DNA of 50,108 nucleotides from JBCCRH01 sp039208045 (GTDB lineage: Bacteria; Bacteroidota; Bacteroidia; Chitinophagales; Saprospiraceae), in contig JBCCRH010000002.1 in NCBI GenBank assembly GCA_039208045.1, forward strand, positions 1 to 50,108, in the 5' to 3' direction. Both the position numbers and the translations under genes were made by a program. The notes beneath the pieces were generated by a model, which was given only the letters and a program-made list of their open reading frames with translations, searched no databases and had not been told where the DNA came from. Shown here piece by piece: positions 40,972 to 49,354 of the stretch. Each line of letters starts with the position of its first letter. Position 1 is the stretch's first letter.

Positions 40972-42498
40972 ATGGATACGAGTTTTCTGAAATCACTAGG
41001 CCTGAAAAACCAAAATGCAGGTACTAGTACCGGACTCCGATGGAGTGATAGTGGTAACTATATTGCTTCCTATTCGCCGGTAGATGGCGCCAAAATTGGA
41101 GAGGTCAGTGTTACCTCTGCCAAAGAATACGAACAAGTGATGGAGCATGCACAACGTGCTTTCGAAACTTGGCGCACCATCCCTGCCCCCAAACGCGGGG
41201 AAATCGTTCGCCAATATGGCAATGAGTTACGTGCACACAAAGATGCCCTTGGGCGTTTGGTATCCTACGAAATGGGCAAAAGCTTGCAAGAAGGCTGGGG
41301 AGAAGTACAAGAGATGATCGACATCTGCGACTTCGCCGTAGGCTTATCCCGCCAACTATATGGCCTGACCATGCATTCGGAGCGCCCCAACCATCGCATG
41401 TACGAGCAGTGGCATCCATTGGGTGTGGTGGGTATCATCTCCGCTTTTAATTTCCCGGTAGCAGTATGGTCTTGGAATGCCATGATTGCACTCGTGTGTG
41501 GTGATGTATGTATCTGGAAAGGGTCTGAGAAGACCCCTCTTTGTGCTGTTGCCTGTCAAAATATTTTGCAAAAAGTACTCAAAGAAAATGAGCTACCAGA
41601 GGGTATTTCTTGCATTATTACAGGCGACTACAAGGTAGGTGAAATGCTCACTAAGGATAAACGAATTCCACTAATTTCAGCGACCGGAAGTACCCGAATG
41701 GGTAAAATTGTTGGGGCAGATGTAGCGGCTCGCCTTGGTCGGTCGCTCTTGGAGCTAGGTGGAAACAATGCGATCATCATCACACCAAGTGCCAATATGG
41801 ACATTGTACTGACTGGTGCTCTATTTGGTGCAGTAGGTACAGCTGGCCAGCGTTGCACCACCACGCGCCGCTTGATTGTACACGACAGCATCTACGAAAG
41901 TGTAAAAAATAAGCTAGCTGCGGCCTATCAACAACTACGTATCGGCAATCCCTTGGATGAAAATAACCATGTTGGACCACTCATCGATAGAGATGCCGTA
42001 AAGAACTATTTGCACGCAATTGAACAGGTAAAAGTGGAAGGAGGAAGCTTTGCTGTAGAGGGTGGCGTGCTAAGCGGGGACGACTACCAAAGTGGATGCT
42101 ATGTGCAGCCTTGTATTGCAGAGGTAGAAAATAGCTACAAAATCGTACAGCACGAGACCTTCGCGCCCATCCTCTATTTGATCAAATACAGTAAACTCAA
42201 TGACGCTATTACGATGCAGAATGATGTACCCCAGGGCTTGTCTTCCGCCATCATGACAGATAGCATGCGCGATGCTGAGTTATTCCTATCAGCTGGTGGT
42301 TCTGACTGTGGTATTGCAAATGTAAATATTGGTACCAGTGGCGCTGAAATCGGCGGGGCCTTTGGTGGAGAGAAAGAAACAGGTGGAGGCCGCGAGAGTG
42401 GCTCGGACTCCTGGAAAGCCTACATGCGCCGCCAAACCAACACAATTAATTACAGTACCGAAGTGCCCCTAGCCCAAGGCATCAAATTCGACCTATAA
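40972..42498 (+). CDS. ALDH7-family aldehyde dehydrogenase (alpha-aminoadipate semialdehyde dehydrogenase-like)
   Basis: A 508-residue NAD-dependent aldehyde dehydrogenase. It fits the antiquitin (ALDH7A1/AmaB) family: SLLELGGNNAIII with general base Glu261, GTAGQRCTTTRR with nucleophile Cys295, and the family-specific C-terminal stretch NVNIGTSGAEIGGAFGGEKETGGGRESGSDSWKAYMRR. The family oxidises aminoadipate semialdehyde in lysine breakdown and also other aldehydes such as betaine aldehyde, so the exact substrate here is inference. It is probably the last gene after rsmA and yqeY. An inverted-repeat region separates it from convergent bcp. Confidence 0.93.
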   Translation: MDTSFLKSLGLKNQNAGTSTGLRWSDSGNYIASYSPVDGAKIGEVSVTSAKEYEQVMEHAQRAFETWRTIPAPKRGEIVRQYGNELRAHKDALGRLVSYEMGKSLQEGWGEVQEMIDICDFAVGLSRQLYGLTMHSERPNHRMYEQWHPLGVVGIISAFNFPVAVWSWNAMIALVCGDVCIWKGSEKTPLCAVACQNILQKVLKENELPEGISCIITGDYKVGEMLTKDKRIPLISATGSTRMGKIVGADVAARLGRSLLELGGNNAIIITPSANMDIVLTGALFGAVGTAGQRCTTTRRLIVHDSIYESVKNKLAAAYQQLRIGNPLDENNHVGPLIDRDAVKNYLHAIEQVKVEGGSFAVEGGVLSGDDYQSGCYVQPCIAEVENSYKIVQHETFAPILYLIKYSKLNDAITMQNDVPQGLSSAIMTDSMRDAELFLSAGGSDCGIANVNIGTSGAEIGGAFGGEKETGGGRESGSDSWKAYMRRQTNTINYSTEVPLAQGIKFDL

Positions 42499-42499
42499 G

Positions 42500-42589
42500 C
42501 TAATGTGCCCCTAAAGTGCCTAATGTGGTTAATAAAAAAGCTTAGCCCTAGCATTTAACAACTACATTAGGCACATAAGGTAACATTAG
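42500..42589. terminator. Inverted-repeat region between convergent ALDH and bcp genes
   Basis: Perfect 11-bp pair GTGCCTAATGT (42516-42526) with ACATTAGGCAC (42564-42574). An outer pair CTAATGT (42500-42506) / ACATTAG (42583-42589) encloses it. AAAAAA lies in the loop. It probably ends transcription from both sides, though no strong T run follows. Confidence 0.5.
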
Positions 42590-42590
42590 T

Positions 42591-43055
42591 CTATGCTTTT
42601 AGCGCTTCCAATATCTGCTCAGTATGCGCTTTCGTCTTCACTTTTTTGAATACCTTTTCAATCACTCCCTCCTCATTAATCACAAAAGTAGTTCGGTATA
42701 CTCCATCATAGGTCTTCCCATACATGGATTTAGGGCCCCATGCTCCATAAGCATTGAGTACCTCTTTCTCGGTATCCGCCAATAACGGGAAGGGCAAGCC
42801 AAACTTATTGATAAAATTCTGATGCTTGCGCTCACTGTCTGGGCTGACGCCCAATAGCTCAAAGCCTTTGGCTTTCAAGTCATCGAAGTTATCGCGTAAG
42901 TTGCACGCTTCAGCAGTACAGCCGGGGGTATTATCTTTTGGGTAGAAAAATAGGATGAGCTTTTTGCCTTTATAGTCAGCTAGCGAGATCGATGCTCCAT
43001 CTTGGTTTACACCAGAAAAACCGGGAGCCTGATCCCCTTCCTTCAAATGTGTCAT
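42591..43055 (-). CDS. bcp: Thioredoxin-dependent thiol peroxidase, BCP/PrxQ type
   Basis: A 154-residue peroxiredoxin that reduces H2O2 and organic hydroperoxides in the cytoplasm using thioredoxin. It has a peroxidatic Cys46 in NTPGCTAEAC and a resolving Cys51 five residues on, the alpha2-type atypical 2-Cys pattern of BCP. GKKLILFFYPKD is the strand that precedes the active site; the RTTFVI strand and a C-terminal helix complete the fold. No signal peptide. It lies 71 bp after the Kazal-type gene on the same strand and is convergent with the ALDH gene. Confidence 0.95.
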   Translation of the reverse strand: MTHLKEGDQAPGFSGVNQDGASISLADYKGKKLILFFYPKDNTPGCTAEACNLRDNFDDLKAKGFELLGVSPDSERKHQNFINKFGLPFPLLADTEKEVLNAYGAWGPKSMYGKTYDGVYRTTFVINEEGVIEKVFKKVKTKAHTEQILEALKA

Positions 43056-43126
43056 ACTGCAAATTGATTTTGGTTAAATATTATTGAGAAACACAACGGA
43101 AAGGAAGAGGTTCAGGAAGGCAAACG

Positions 43127-43351
43127 TTAATTACATTCGCCAGGTGTCCAGTCAGGAATGCCACTACAAGCTGCGAAGCAGGCATTATCATAAGTAATAC
43201 CATCACAGCCGCATACGGGCTCATACTGTTCTGTACAAAGACAGTCTGCTGTTGGCTGGCTAGCTTCGCACAGCGACTCATCATCACAGTCGCAGGCAAC
43301 AAATAGACTAACAAAAAAGAGAAGAGCAAAACACATTTTGATCGTTTTCAT
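43127..43351 (-). CDS. Small Kazal-type lipoprotein
   Basis: A 74-residue exported protein. The hydrophobic N-terminus is followed by a lipobox-like FVAC (Cys about residue 20), then an acidic DCDDES stretch. A single Kazal-like domain occupies about residues 37-73 (CLCTEQYEPVCGCDGITYDNACFA...C). The CGCDG.TYDN.C core, Cys spacing and final Cys are all present, which suggests a folded disulfide domain. Kazal domains often inhibit serine proteases, but in bacteria the function is mostly unknown, so inhibition is not claimed. It lies between bcp (71 bp) and the M23 peptidase (78 bp upstream), all on one strand. Confidence 0.85.
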   Translation of the reverse strand: MKTIKMCFALLFFVSLFVACDCDDESLCEASQPTADCLCTEQYEPVCGCDGITYDNACFAACSGIPDWTPGECN

Positions 43352-43429
43352 AGGCTTACATTTTATTGGTTGAAATATTTAACTATCTATCCAGATAGAC
43401 CGCCTATGTCCCCAAAAGCGTTGGGTAAG

Positions 43430-45148
43430 TTATCGCACAAAAGAACGTTCAAAAACAGCTTTATTGTTTAAAGCATCCCACACTTCTAAACGCAATTGAT
43501 GCTCGCCACTCGTTAAGTCCGATTCGAACGTATGGGTAAGTAAATCATTTTTCGCATCAAATTGGAGTAGCACCCACTGCCCATCTATAGTAGCTCGATA
43601 TTGAAGTCCAGCTACATTTCTAGCGGTAGCTATATTGTCTGTAATTTTGAAGGAAACACGTTTTCGGCCTTTAAGATTTTTCTTAAAGTTCAAAGGCACA
43701 ATTTTAGGAGCTTTATCGTCGACTGAGATGTAAAAATCTCCGAAGTCGCGTACCTTGGTTTTTAACCATTCGCCTTCCCATTCACCACCATAATTAATGA
43801 CTTTGTTATTCTTTCCACAATAAGCCACAAAGGCTTTGTCTTTTAGCGAAAGCGGAAGTGTACTGGGCAGCAATGAAAGAGTGAAGTACTTATGTGCAGG
43901 GGTTTTATAGTCATGTATATGGTGTACTGCTGAGTAGATACCATTGGATTGATCTTCGGCACTGTTATAGCTCATGTATAGGTTTTCGTACAGCGTTCCT
44001 TCTGGGAAGAAGGCCTTGAGGTTAGGCAATTCGATAATGCTTTTCTCTTGATAGGGAAGAAAGTAGGTGTGATTGGTAGTTGCAGCAGTAGGGGGGGGCT
44101 TTGAATGTTGCTTTACCCAAAACCGAAGCTTCGCTTCATTGCCTTCTATATCTTTGGCAACTAGTTCTACTTTTCGAGCTCGTTCTTGATTGAGATTAAT
44201 GACTCCGCGATCAACCAAATAGTTATAAATCGACAGCTCATTTCCCGGTAGCAAAAAGCATCGATTAAAGTAACTTTTCTTGGTTACTTGCTCTTCATAG
44301 TCTAAATGAGCATTGATATATCTAGATTCCGAAAAAGCAAAGCGTTCCATCTCGAACTGATAGTGCAAGGAATCGTCTAAGAATAGGCTTAGGGAGTAAA
44401 TGCCATTCCAATTGCGCACTTCATCCATATGGTCATACGCTTTGAGTGCAACGCCTACTTGCGGTGCCTTAACGTAGGTAGTATCTCCCTTCACGCTATA
44501 AGTCTTTCCCTTACCGTATACCGACAGGGTCTTTGTGGAGGTCGTCTCCATATATTTACTGAGTCCAAAGAGCTTTAGCTGATGCAATTTTGGTCGACGA
44601 GAATCTGCTACTTTCAACCCAAACAGTAAGGGATTAATCGGCTCTTCTGTTTTTGTATCTCTAATCTCAAAATGCAGGTGCGGGCCAAACGAACGGCCAG
44701 AAACGCCCATTTTACCAATCTCATCACCTTTTGCGAAAGCAAATAAATCCTTGGGGGGATAAAGTTCGATTTCGAAGGTTTGGGCGTTGTATTGGGCCTG
44801 CTTTACGTAGTCTGCTACCTCTGGCGTAAAGCGATGTAGGTGGGCATACACACTAGTGTAGCCATTTGGGTGATTGATGTAGAGCACATTTCCGTATCCT
44901 CCTTCCTGTACTTTTATTCGGGAAATATAGCCATCGCCGATGGCATAGAGCTTAGCCCCTACCTTTCCCTTAATATCGATGCCAGCGTGGAAATGATTAG
45001 GTCGAAGCTCTCCAAAAGTACCCGAAAGCTTCATTTGATAGTTTACGGGAGCGCGGAAATAATCAGTAGGATAATTGCGAGCTTCATCACCAGTGAATGC
45101 GATACTTAATAGTCCTCCAAGTAGCATTAAAAGTCCCCTAAAGCGCAT
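43430..45148 (-). CDS. M23-family metallopeptidase (LytM-like)
   Basis: A 572-residue exported protein. An N-terminal signal (about 1-20, no clear lipobox) is followed by an M23 domain at about 35-180. The zinc motif HxxxD is complete (H54-A-G-I-D58), as is the terminal HxH (H157-L-H159 in GPHLHFEIRD), so it should be an active cross-link-cleaving peptidoglycan endopeptidase. The remaining roughly 390 residues are beta-rich and have no named domain I recognise; they include an Ig-like C-terminal module (APKIVPLNFKKNLKGRKRVSFKITD). It starts 22 bp after aat, so it is probably co-transcribed with it. Confidence 0.92.
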   Translation of the reverse strand: MRFRGLLMLLGGLLSIAFTGDEARNYPTDYFRAPVNYQMKLSGTFGELRPNHFHAGIDIKGKVGAKLYAIGDGYISRIKVQEGGYGNVLYINHPNGYTSVYAHLHRFTPEVADYVKQAQYNAQTFEIELYPPKDLFAFAKGDEIGKMGVSGRSFGPHLHFEIRDTKTEEPINPLLFGLKVADSRRPKLHQLKLFGLSKYMETTSTKTLSVYGKGKTYSVKGDTTYVKAPQVGVALKAYDHMDEVRNWNGIYSLSLFLDDSLHYQFEMERFAFSESRYINAHLDYEEQVTKKSYFNRCFLLPGNELSIYNYLVDRGVINLNQERARKVELVAKDIEGNEAKLRFWVKQHSKPPPTAATTNHTYFLPYQEKSIIELPNLKAFFPEGTLYENLYMSYNSAEDQSNGIYSAVHHIHDYKTPAHKYFTLSLLPSTLPLSLKDKAFVAYCGKNNKVINYGGEWEGEWLKTKVRDFGDFYISVDDKAPKIVPLNFKKNLKGRKRVSFKITDNIATARNVAGLQYRATIDGQWVLLQFDAKNDLLTHTFESDLTSGEHQLRLEVWDALNNKAVFERSFVR

Positions 45149-45170
45149 CTGTTTTTTGTTTTATTTAGGC

Positions 45171-45869
45171 TTACTCCGCCCACGATTGCCAAGATCCTAC
45201 TAAAGTAGGTTCTTCAATATTTTTCTCCAGTAAATCTAAAAAATCTTTTCGCTTAATTGCTTTAGCTCCCAAACTAGCTAGGTGATGTGTTTGCTGTTGG
45301 CAATCAACGAGCCAAAAACCCTGCTCTCTTAATTTCCGTACCAGCGAGATAAATCCAAATTTACTAGCGTTGCTTACTTTTGTAAACATCGATTCGCCAA
45401 AGAATACTTTCCCAATCGCGATGCCATACAGTCCTCCAACCAACGCCTCGCCCGACCATACCTCCACAGAGTGTGCAAAGCCCAATTGATGCAACTGCAC
45501 ATAAGCGTGAATCATTTCTTCTGTAATCCAGCTACTTATGTAAAGCTGTCCTTTTCGTTCAGTGGTTTGACAGGAACGCATCACTTGCTCAAAGGTAGTA
45601 TCAAAGGTAAGTCCGAACTTTTTTTGGTTGAAATACGGCCGCATACTCTTCGCTACCTTCAGCTCATCAGGATAAAGCACAAAGCGCGGATCAGGGCTCC
45701 ACCACATAATGGGTTCGCCTGGATTATACCATGGAAATATACCTAACTGATAGGCGAGCAGTAGGCGTTCTGTGGATAAATCACCACCTATGCCGAGCAC
45801 CCCTTCCTCATTAGCCAACTGAGGATCGGGAAAGTCAATATACTCATCTGAAAGCCAAAAAACAGGCAT
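45171..45869 (-). CDS. aat: Leucyl/phenylalanyl-tRNA-protein transferase
   Basis: Adds Leu or Phe from the charged tRNA to proteins with N-terminal Lys or Arg, making them N-degron substrates. 232 residues, normal length. Motifs are the N-terminal FPDP..A..EGVLGIGGDLS, LLLAYQLGIFPWYNPGEPIMWWSPDPRFVL, and GEALVGGLYGIAIGKVFFGESMF followed by KFGFISLV. It lies 73 bp after clpS on the same strand, with a weak terminator hairpin between them. The pairing of Aat with ClpS puts both halves of the bacterial N-degron pathway side by side. Confidence 0.96.
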   Translation of the reverse strand: MPVFWLSDEYIDFPDPQLANEEGVLGIGGDLSTERLLLAYQLGIFPWYNPGEPIMWWSPDPRFVLYPDELKVAKSMRPYFNQKKFGLTFDTTFEQVMRSCQTTERKGQLYISSWITEEMIHAYVQLHQLGFAHSVEVWSGEALVGGLYGIAIGKVFFGESMFTKVSNASKFGFISLVRKLREQGFWLVDCQQQTHHLASLGAKAIKRKDFLDLLEKNIEEPTLVGSWQSWAE

Positions 45870-45889
45870 AGGATAGCTTCAAATAAAAA

Positions 45890-45924
45890 AGGCGAATCAA
45901 CAGAACCGAACCATTGCTTCGCCT
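45890..45924 (-). terminator. Weak terminator between clpS and aat
   Basis: Seven-base stem AGGCGAA (45890-45896) with TTCGCCT (45918-45924), loop 21 nt. On the minus strand the next bases are TTTTTT. It may give partial termination after clpS. Confidence 0.5.
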
Positions 45925-45942
45925 AATATGATAGAATATTAC

Positions 45943-46245
45943 TTAAATTTCTTCGATAACTGCTGATAAACCACGCTCCGTCAGTGCATCTTTCTTGGGC
46001 TTGAGCACATTCTTGGGAGCTGTTTTTACCGTAGCTTTCCCCTTAAAATGAATGAGCAGTGACAACTGCTCCGCTTGTGCATGACTATGCTTTAGTACCT
46101 CCATGAAGCACTGAATCACCCAATCGAAGGTATTATGATCGTCGTTGTAAACAATCAAATAAGCAGGGTCACCCTTATCGGTATCAGTCACTTCCTCTTC
46201 CACTAATACTTCTTCGAGCTCTTCAACGGTACTGTTTATCAACAT
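45943..46245 (-). CDS. clpS: ATP-dependent Clp protease adaptor ClpS
   Basis: A 100-residue adaptor that binds N-terminal Leu, Phe, Trp and Tyr of N-degron substrates and delivers them to ClpA or ClpC for ClpP. The folded core (about 26-75) has the family pattern YLIVYNDDHNTFDWVIQCF and the helix following it (HAQAEQLSLLIHFKGKATV); the DD motif and the pocket-lining residues are visible. The first 25 residues are acidic and flexible, as in other ClpS proteins. It starts 35 bp after the peroxiredoxin gene, and is followed by aat. Confidence 0.94.
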   Translation of the reverse strand: MLINSTVEELEEVLVEEEVTDTDKGDPAYLIVYNDDHNTFDWVIQCFMEVLKHSHAQAEQLSLLIHFKGKATVKTAPKNVLKPKKDALTERGLSAVIEEI

Positions 46246-46280
46246 AATATCTTATTTTGAATGCTAGCCAATAGCATCAA

Positions 46281-46751
46281 CTAATTCAACGAACCTAAAG
46301 TTTCTTTTACAGCTGCAAAGTTCGGAAGTTCTCCAGCATTATCCAATACCTCGGCATAACGCACCACTCCCTCTTTATCAATTACAAAAGCAGAACGCTT
46401 GGATACTCCTTGCATATCCAATACAAATTGATCGTACAAAGCACCATATGCAGTGGATGCTGTTTTGTTAAAATCAGAAAGCAATGGAAAATTAAGGTTT
46501 TGCTCTGCTTTAAATTTTTCAAGCGTAAAAAGGGAATCCACAGACACCGCTAAAATTTCGGCGTCTAGGCCCTGATAACTAGCAATATCATCACGCATCG
46601 TACATAATTCTGTGGTACATACGCCTGTAAATGCTAATGGGAAAAAGAGTAATACTACATTTTTTCCCTTGTAGTCTGCTAAAGAAACTTCTGAGGTATC
46701 AGAAGCGCGAAGTGTAAAAGCCGGTGCTGTGTCACCTACTTGGATTGCCAT
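46281..46751 (-). CDS. Peroxiredoxin, AhpC/TSA superfamily
   Basis: A 156-residue cytoplasmic peroxidase. ATG at 46751 (MAIQVGDTAPAF) is used; the frame extends upstream to a TTG at 46811 without family-like residues. The active site is P38-L-A-F-T42-G-V-C45 (peroxidatic Cys45), with a second cysteine at C50. The spacing suggests a C-x4-C resolving pair and an AhpE/redoxin-like subtype distinct from BCP. It probably leads an operon with clpS (35-bp gap). A TACTTTTG element at 46789-46796 on the minus strand is a promoter candidate. Confidence 0.94.
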   Translation of the reverse strand: MAIQVGDTAPAFTLRASDTSEVSLADYKGKNVVLLFFPLAFTGVCTTELCTMRDDIASYQGLDAEILAVSVDSLFTLEKFKAEQNLNFPLLSDFNKTASTAYGALYDQFVLDMQGVSKRSAFVIDKEGVVRYAEVLDNAGELPNFAAVKETLGSLN

Positions 46752-46788
46752 AGTTTGATGGTGTTTTATTGGATAAAAATTAGTGAAG

Positions 46789-46796
46789 CAAAAGTA
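46789..46796 (-). promoter_or_regulatory. TAnnTTTG (-7-type) element for the peroxiredoxin gene
   Basis: Minus-strand TACTTTTG, 37 bp before the ATG at 46751. The same 8-mer precedes aspS and the acyl-CoA ligase pair. No -33 TTTG at standard spacing. Confidence 0.4.
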
Positions 46797-46866
46797 TTGA
46801 AAATCAATCAATTTTCGTTGTTTTGCCCCTATTCATACTTGTGTATGCTCTCGAAACAATAAAGCA

Positions 46867-47751
46867 ATGACACCTGTTCAAAAAGCTTATGTCGAATTAC
46901 ATATCGCCGTGCTTCTTTTTGGCTTTACTGCGATACTCGGAGACCTGATTGATCTATCTGCTGTCACTTTAGTATGGTGGCGCGTGCTAATCACCTCAGT
47001 TAGTTTGCTCTTTCTCATTCGGGTAGCTAAGCTTTTTAGGACGCTTCCGCGAAAAACGATTCTCCAGTTTATGGGCATAGGGGTGTTGGTAGCGGTGCAT
47101 TGGATTGCCTTTTATGGAGCAATTAAGCTAGCGAATGCTTCTATTGCAGTAGTCTGTATGGCTACTACTTCCTTCTTCACTGCTTTGTTAGAACCGCTCA
47201 TCATGCGGCAACGCATCAAGGGCTTCGAGTTAGTCTTGGGCTTACTGGTTATTCCAGGGATGGCTATGATTGTGAATAGCACCTCTCCAAGTATGCTCAC
47301 TGGTATATGGGTAGGCTTACTTTCTGCCTTTCTGGCTGCTCTTTTTGCTACGCTCAATAAACGGATGGTTGGCAAATCCGATGAAATGAGTATTACCTTT
47401 TTGGAGCTGGGGAGTGCTTGGTTATTCATTAGTCTGATCTTGCCCTTTTACTTTTGGAGTAGTGAAGAAACTATTCCTTTTTGGCCCAGCTCAACGGATT
47501 GGATGTATCTAATGGTACTTTCGCTCTTGTGTACTACGCTAGCTTATGTATTGGCATTGCGCTCCCTGCGCCATCTATCAGCCTTTGCCTCCAATCTAGC
47601 TATTAACTTAGAGCCGGTATACGGTATCATCCTGGCTTGGCTAATCCTCAATGAAAATGAAGAGTTAACGGGTAATTTCTACTGGGGTGTGGTCATTATT
47701 CTGCTTGCCGTGTTTAGCTATCCGCTCTTGCGGAAACGATTTGCGAAGTAA
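46867..47751 (+). CDS. EamA-family drug/metabolite transporter
   Basis: A 294-residue inner-membrane transporter of the DMT superfamily with ten predicted hydrophobic segments in two homologous five-helix halves (EamA domains about 10-140 and 150-290). The WWRVLITSVSLLFLIR after TM2 and the C-terminal half's LRHLSAFASNLAINLEPVYGIILAWLILNE (family-typical proline-containing helix) support this. The substrate is unknown; amino-acid or metabolite export is typical of the family. It stands alone, divergent from the peroxiredoxin gene. Confidence 0.92.
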   Translation: MTPVQKAYVELHIAVLLFGFTAILGDLIDLSAVTLVWWRVLITSVSLLFLIRVAKLFRTLPRKTILQFMGIGVLVAVHWIAFYGAIKLANASIAVVCMATTSFFTALLEPLIMRQRIKGFELVLGLLVIPGMAMIVNSTSPSMLTGIWVGLLSAFLAALFATLNKRMVGKSDEMSITFLELGSAWLFISLILPFYFWSSEETIPFWPSSTDWMYLMVLSLLCTTLAYVLALRSLRHLSAFASNLAINLEPVYGIILAWLILNENEELTGNFYWGVVIILLAVFSYPLLRKRFAK

Positions 47752-47902
47752 TGACAAGAGGACAGCTCTCTTGCTTCCATAAAGTTGCATAAATTCAAGA
47801 ATCCAGACTTATCCTCTCTTTCTCGGCTCAACAATTGAGAGACTATTCCTTTCTATCTGTTCCAGTATTATCCATTAGGAATCCATCCAAAAATAATAAG
47901 CT

Positions 47903-49348
47903 ATGATACGAATAGCCTTTTTCTTTGTGTTGCTTTCGCTTCTACTGTCGGTATCAACTGCCGTAACGAGTGGCCCCCAACAAAAGCCTCAAGCTATTAA
48001 ACTTACGCCATCGGAAACCTTGGTCGTTTTCTTACAACCTCAGGATGAGCATTTTCGCACCAATACGATTCCTCAACTAAAAAAGTGGTGCCAGCAAGAG
48101 CGGATTAAACTCATGGTACGAGAAGCTTCGGCAGGCATTCCCCAATCTATCACAGCTACCCCTGCTATTATCTATGCTAATAACCAGGGTCGTTCTACCT
48201 ATGCTAGCCGTTATATGGAGTGGAATACCATTCGAAATTTTATACGCACTAATCGCCTACGCCCCAGAGCTGAAGTTGCATTTTGTGCCGATCAGACCTT
48301 GCAAATGGAAGAGGGTAGAGCAAAACTTAATGCCCCTATTAAACTAACTGCCTTACAAGGCAATGTCCCAGAAGACTTCTCAGAAAATCAGTTTCGAGAA
48401 AATGCCCTAATGGCAATAGCCAAGGGTATGGAGTCCTTTCAAACCCAAACTACTGCTTGTCTCTCTAAAACGGATCGGTCATTCTATTGCGATGTGCATC
48501 CTTATCTAGATGAAGCAGGTATGCTATTCTTATCGCTGGAAGTTTATTCTATGTTTAACTGTATCCGGCCTGTCTACACGACGCAGCTTACCCCGCTAAA
48601 AGCTAGTTTAGCAGATCAAGATGCTTTATTTTATAGCGTCGGACAACAATTTGAAGAGACGATCAGAGCAGCAATTACAGGCTCCGAAATTGGCGATAGA
48701 TGGAGTCCCCTGCCACAAGACACTAAGGAGGTAAGGTGGGAAAGCGTGGGTATTACTACCCCTGCTACACTGACGCAAGCAGAAGCAATTAGTCCTAATT
48801 TTGAGTTAGCGCAAGCTTGGAATCAGCCAACGTCTGTAGTCCAAGGAATTCCTACCTTATTCTTTAATTTCTTGCCTCCACTCGACCGCTACGCTGGGGA
48901 AGTGCCCAATTTTGAGGGTAACCTTCGCTTACATCCCAATGGTAGTATTGCAGAAGGACAGTTTGTTGCCCAGCTAAGCTCTATGACCATGGGCATGAAG
49001 GAACTAGATGATAAAGTGAAGAAAAAGTACATCTTCACCAAACGTTTCCCTGATGCTAGCTTCAAATTCCAACTCCCTGAATTAGGGCAGCCACTGCAAG
49101 CTGGAATTGTCAATCGGATACCCATTAACGGCACCTTCGAATTTATGCAAAAGGAAATTCCATTGCTGGTACAAGCAGAATTCACACCACAACTGGATCA
49201 AGAGCAACAGCCGGAGCTCTTCGTGCACGTTGATTTCCAAATTAATGTTACAGATGACTTTGGAGTAAAAGGCCCGGATGGGCCAGAAGATGCCAGCAAA
49301 AACATGGCATTTGATCTAAATTTTATTTTATCACCCAATAATAATTAA
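47903..49348 (+). CDS. Exported thioredoxin-like/YceI fusion protein
   Basis: A 481-residue exported protein with an unusual architecture. The signal peptide covers 1-20. A thioredoxin-fold-like segment follows at about 38-118: strand TLVVFLQP, helix with KKWCQQ, and ITATPAIIYANNQGR with the cis-Pro loop at 86-88. It has no CxxC, so it should not be a disulfide reductase. A middle region (120-320) has several cysteines and no recognised domain. From about residue 330 to 478 there is a YceI-like beta-barrel (NFEGNLRLHPNGSIAEGQF, KKKYIFTKRFPDASFKF). The next gene, 6 bp later, encodes another YceI-like protein, so the two are surely co-transcribed. Lipid-ligand binding is inferred from the YceI part. 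Confidence 0.82.
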   Translation: MIRIAFFFVLLSLLLSVSTAVTSGPQQKPQAIKLTPSETLVVFLQPQDEHFRTNTIPQLKKWCQQERIKLMVREASAGIPQSITATPAIIYANNQGRSTYASRYMEWNTIRNFIRTNRLRPRAEVAFCADQTLQMEEGRAKLNAPIKLTALQGNVPEDFSENQFRENALMAIAKGMESFQTQTTACLSKTDRSFYCDVHPYLDEAGMLFLSLEVYSMFNCIRPVYTTQLTPLKASLADQDALFYSVGQQFEETIRAAITGSEIGDRWSPLPQDTKEVRWESVGITTPATLTQAEAISPNFELAQAWNQPTSVVQGIPTLFFNFLPPLDRYAGEVPNFEGNLRLHPNGSIAEGQFVAQLSSMTMGMKELDDKVKKKYIFTKRFPDASFKFQLPELGQPLQAGIVNRIPINGTFEFMQKEIPLLVQAEFTPQLDQEQQPELFVHVDFQINVTDDFGVKGPDGPEDASKNMAFDLNFILSPNNN

Positions 49349-49354
49349 TCCACC

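Noticed and set aside
47752..47902. Terminator after the EamA gene (CAAGAG/CTCTTG, 47755-47773)
   Set aside because: Only a 6-bp stem without a T run; too weak to call.
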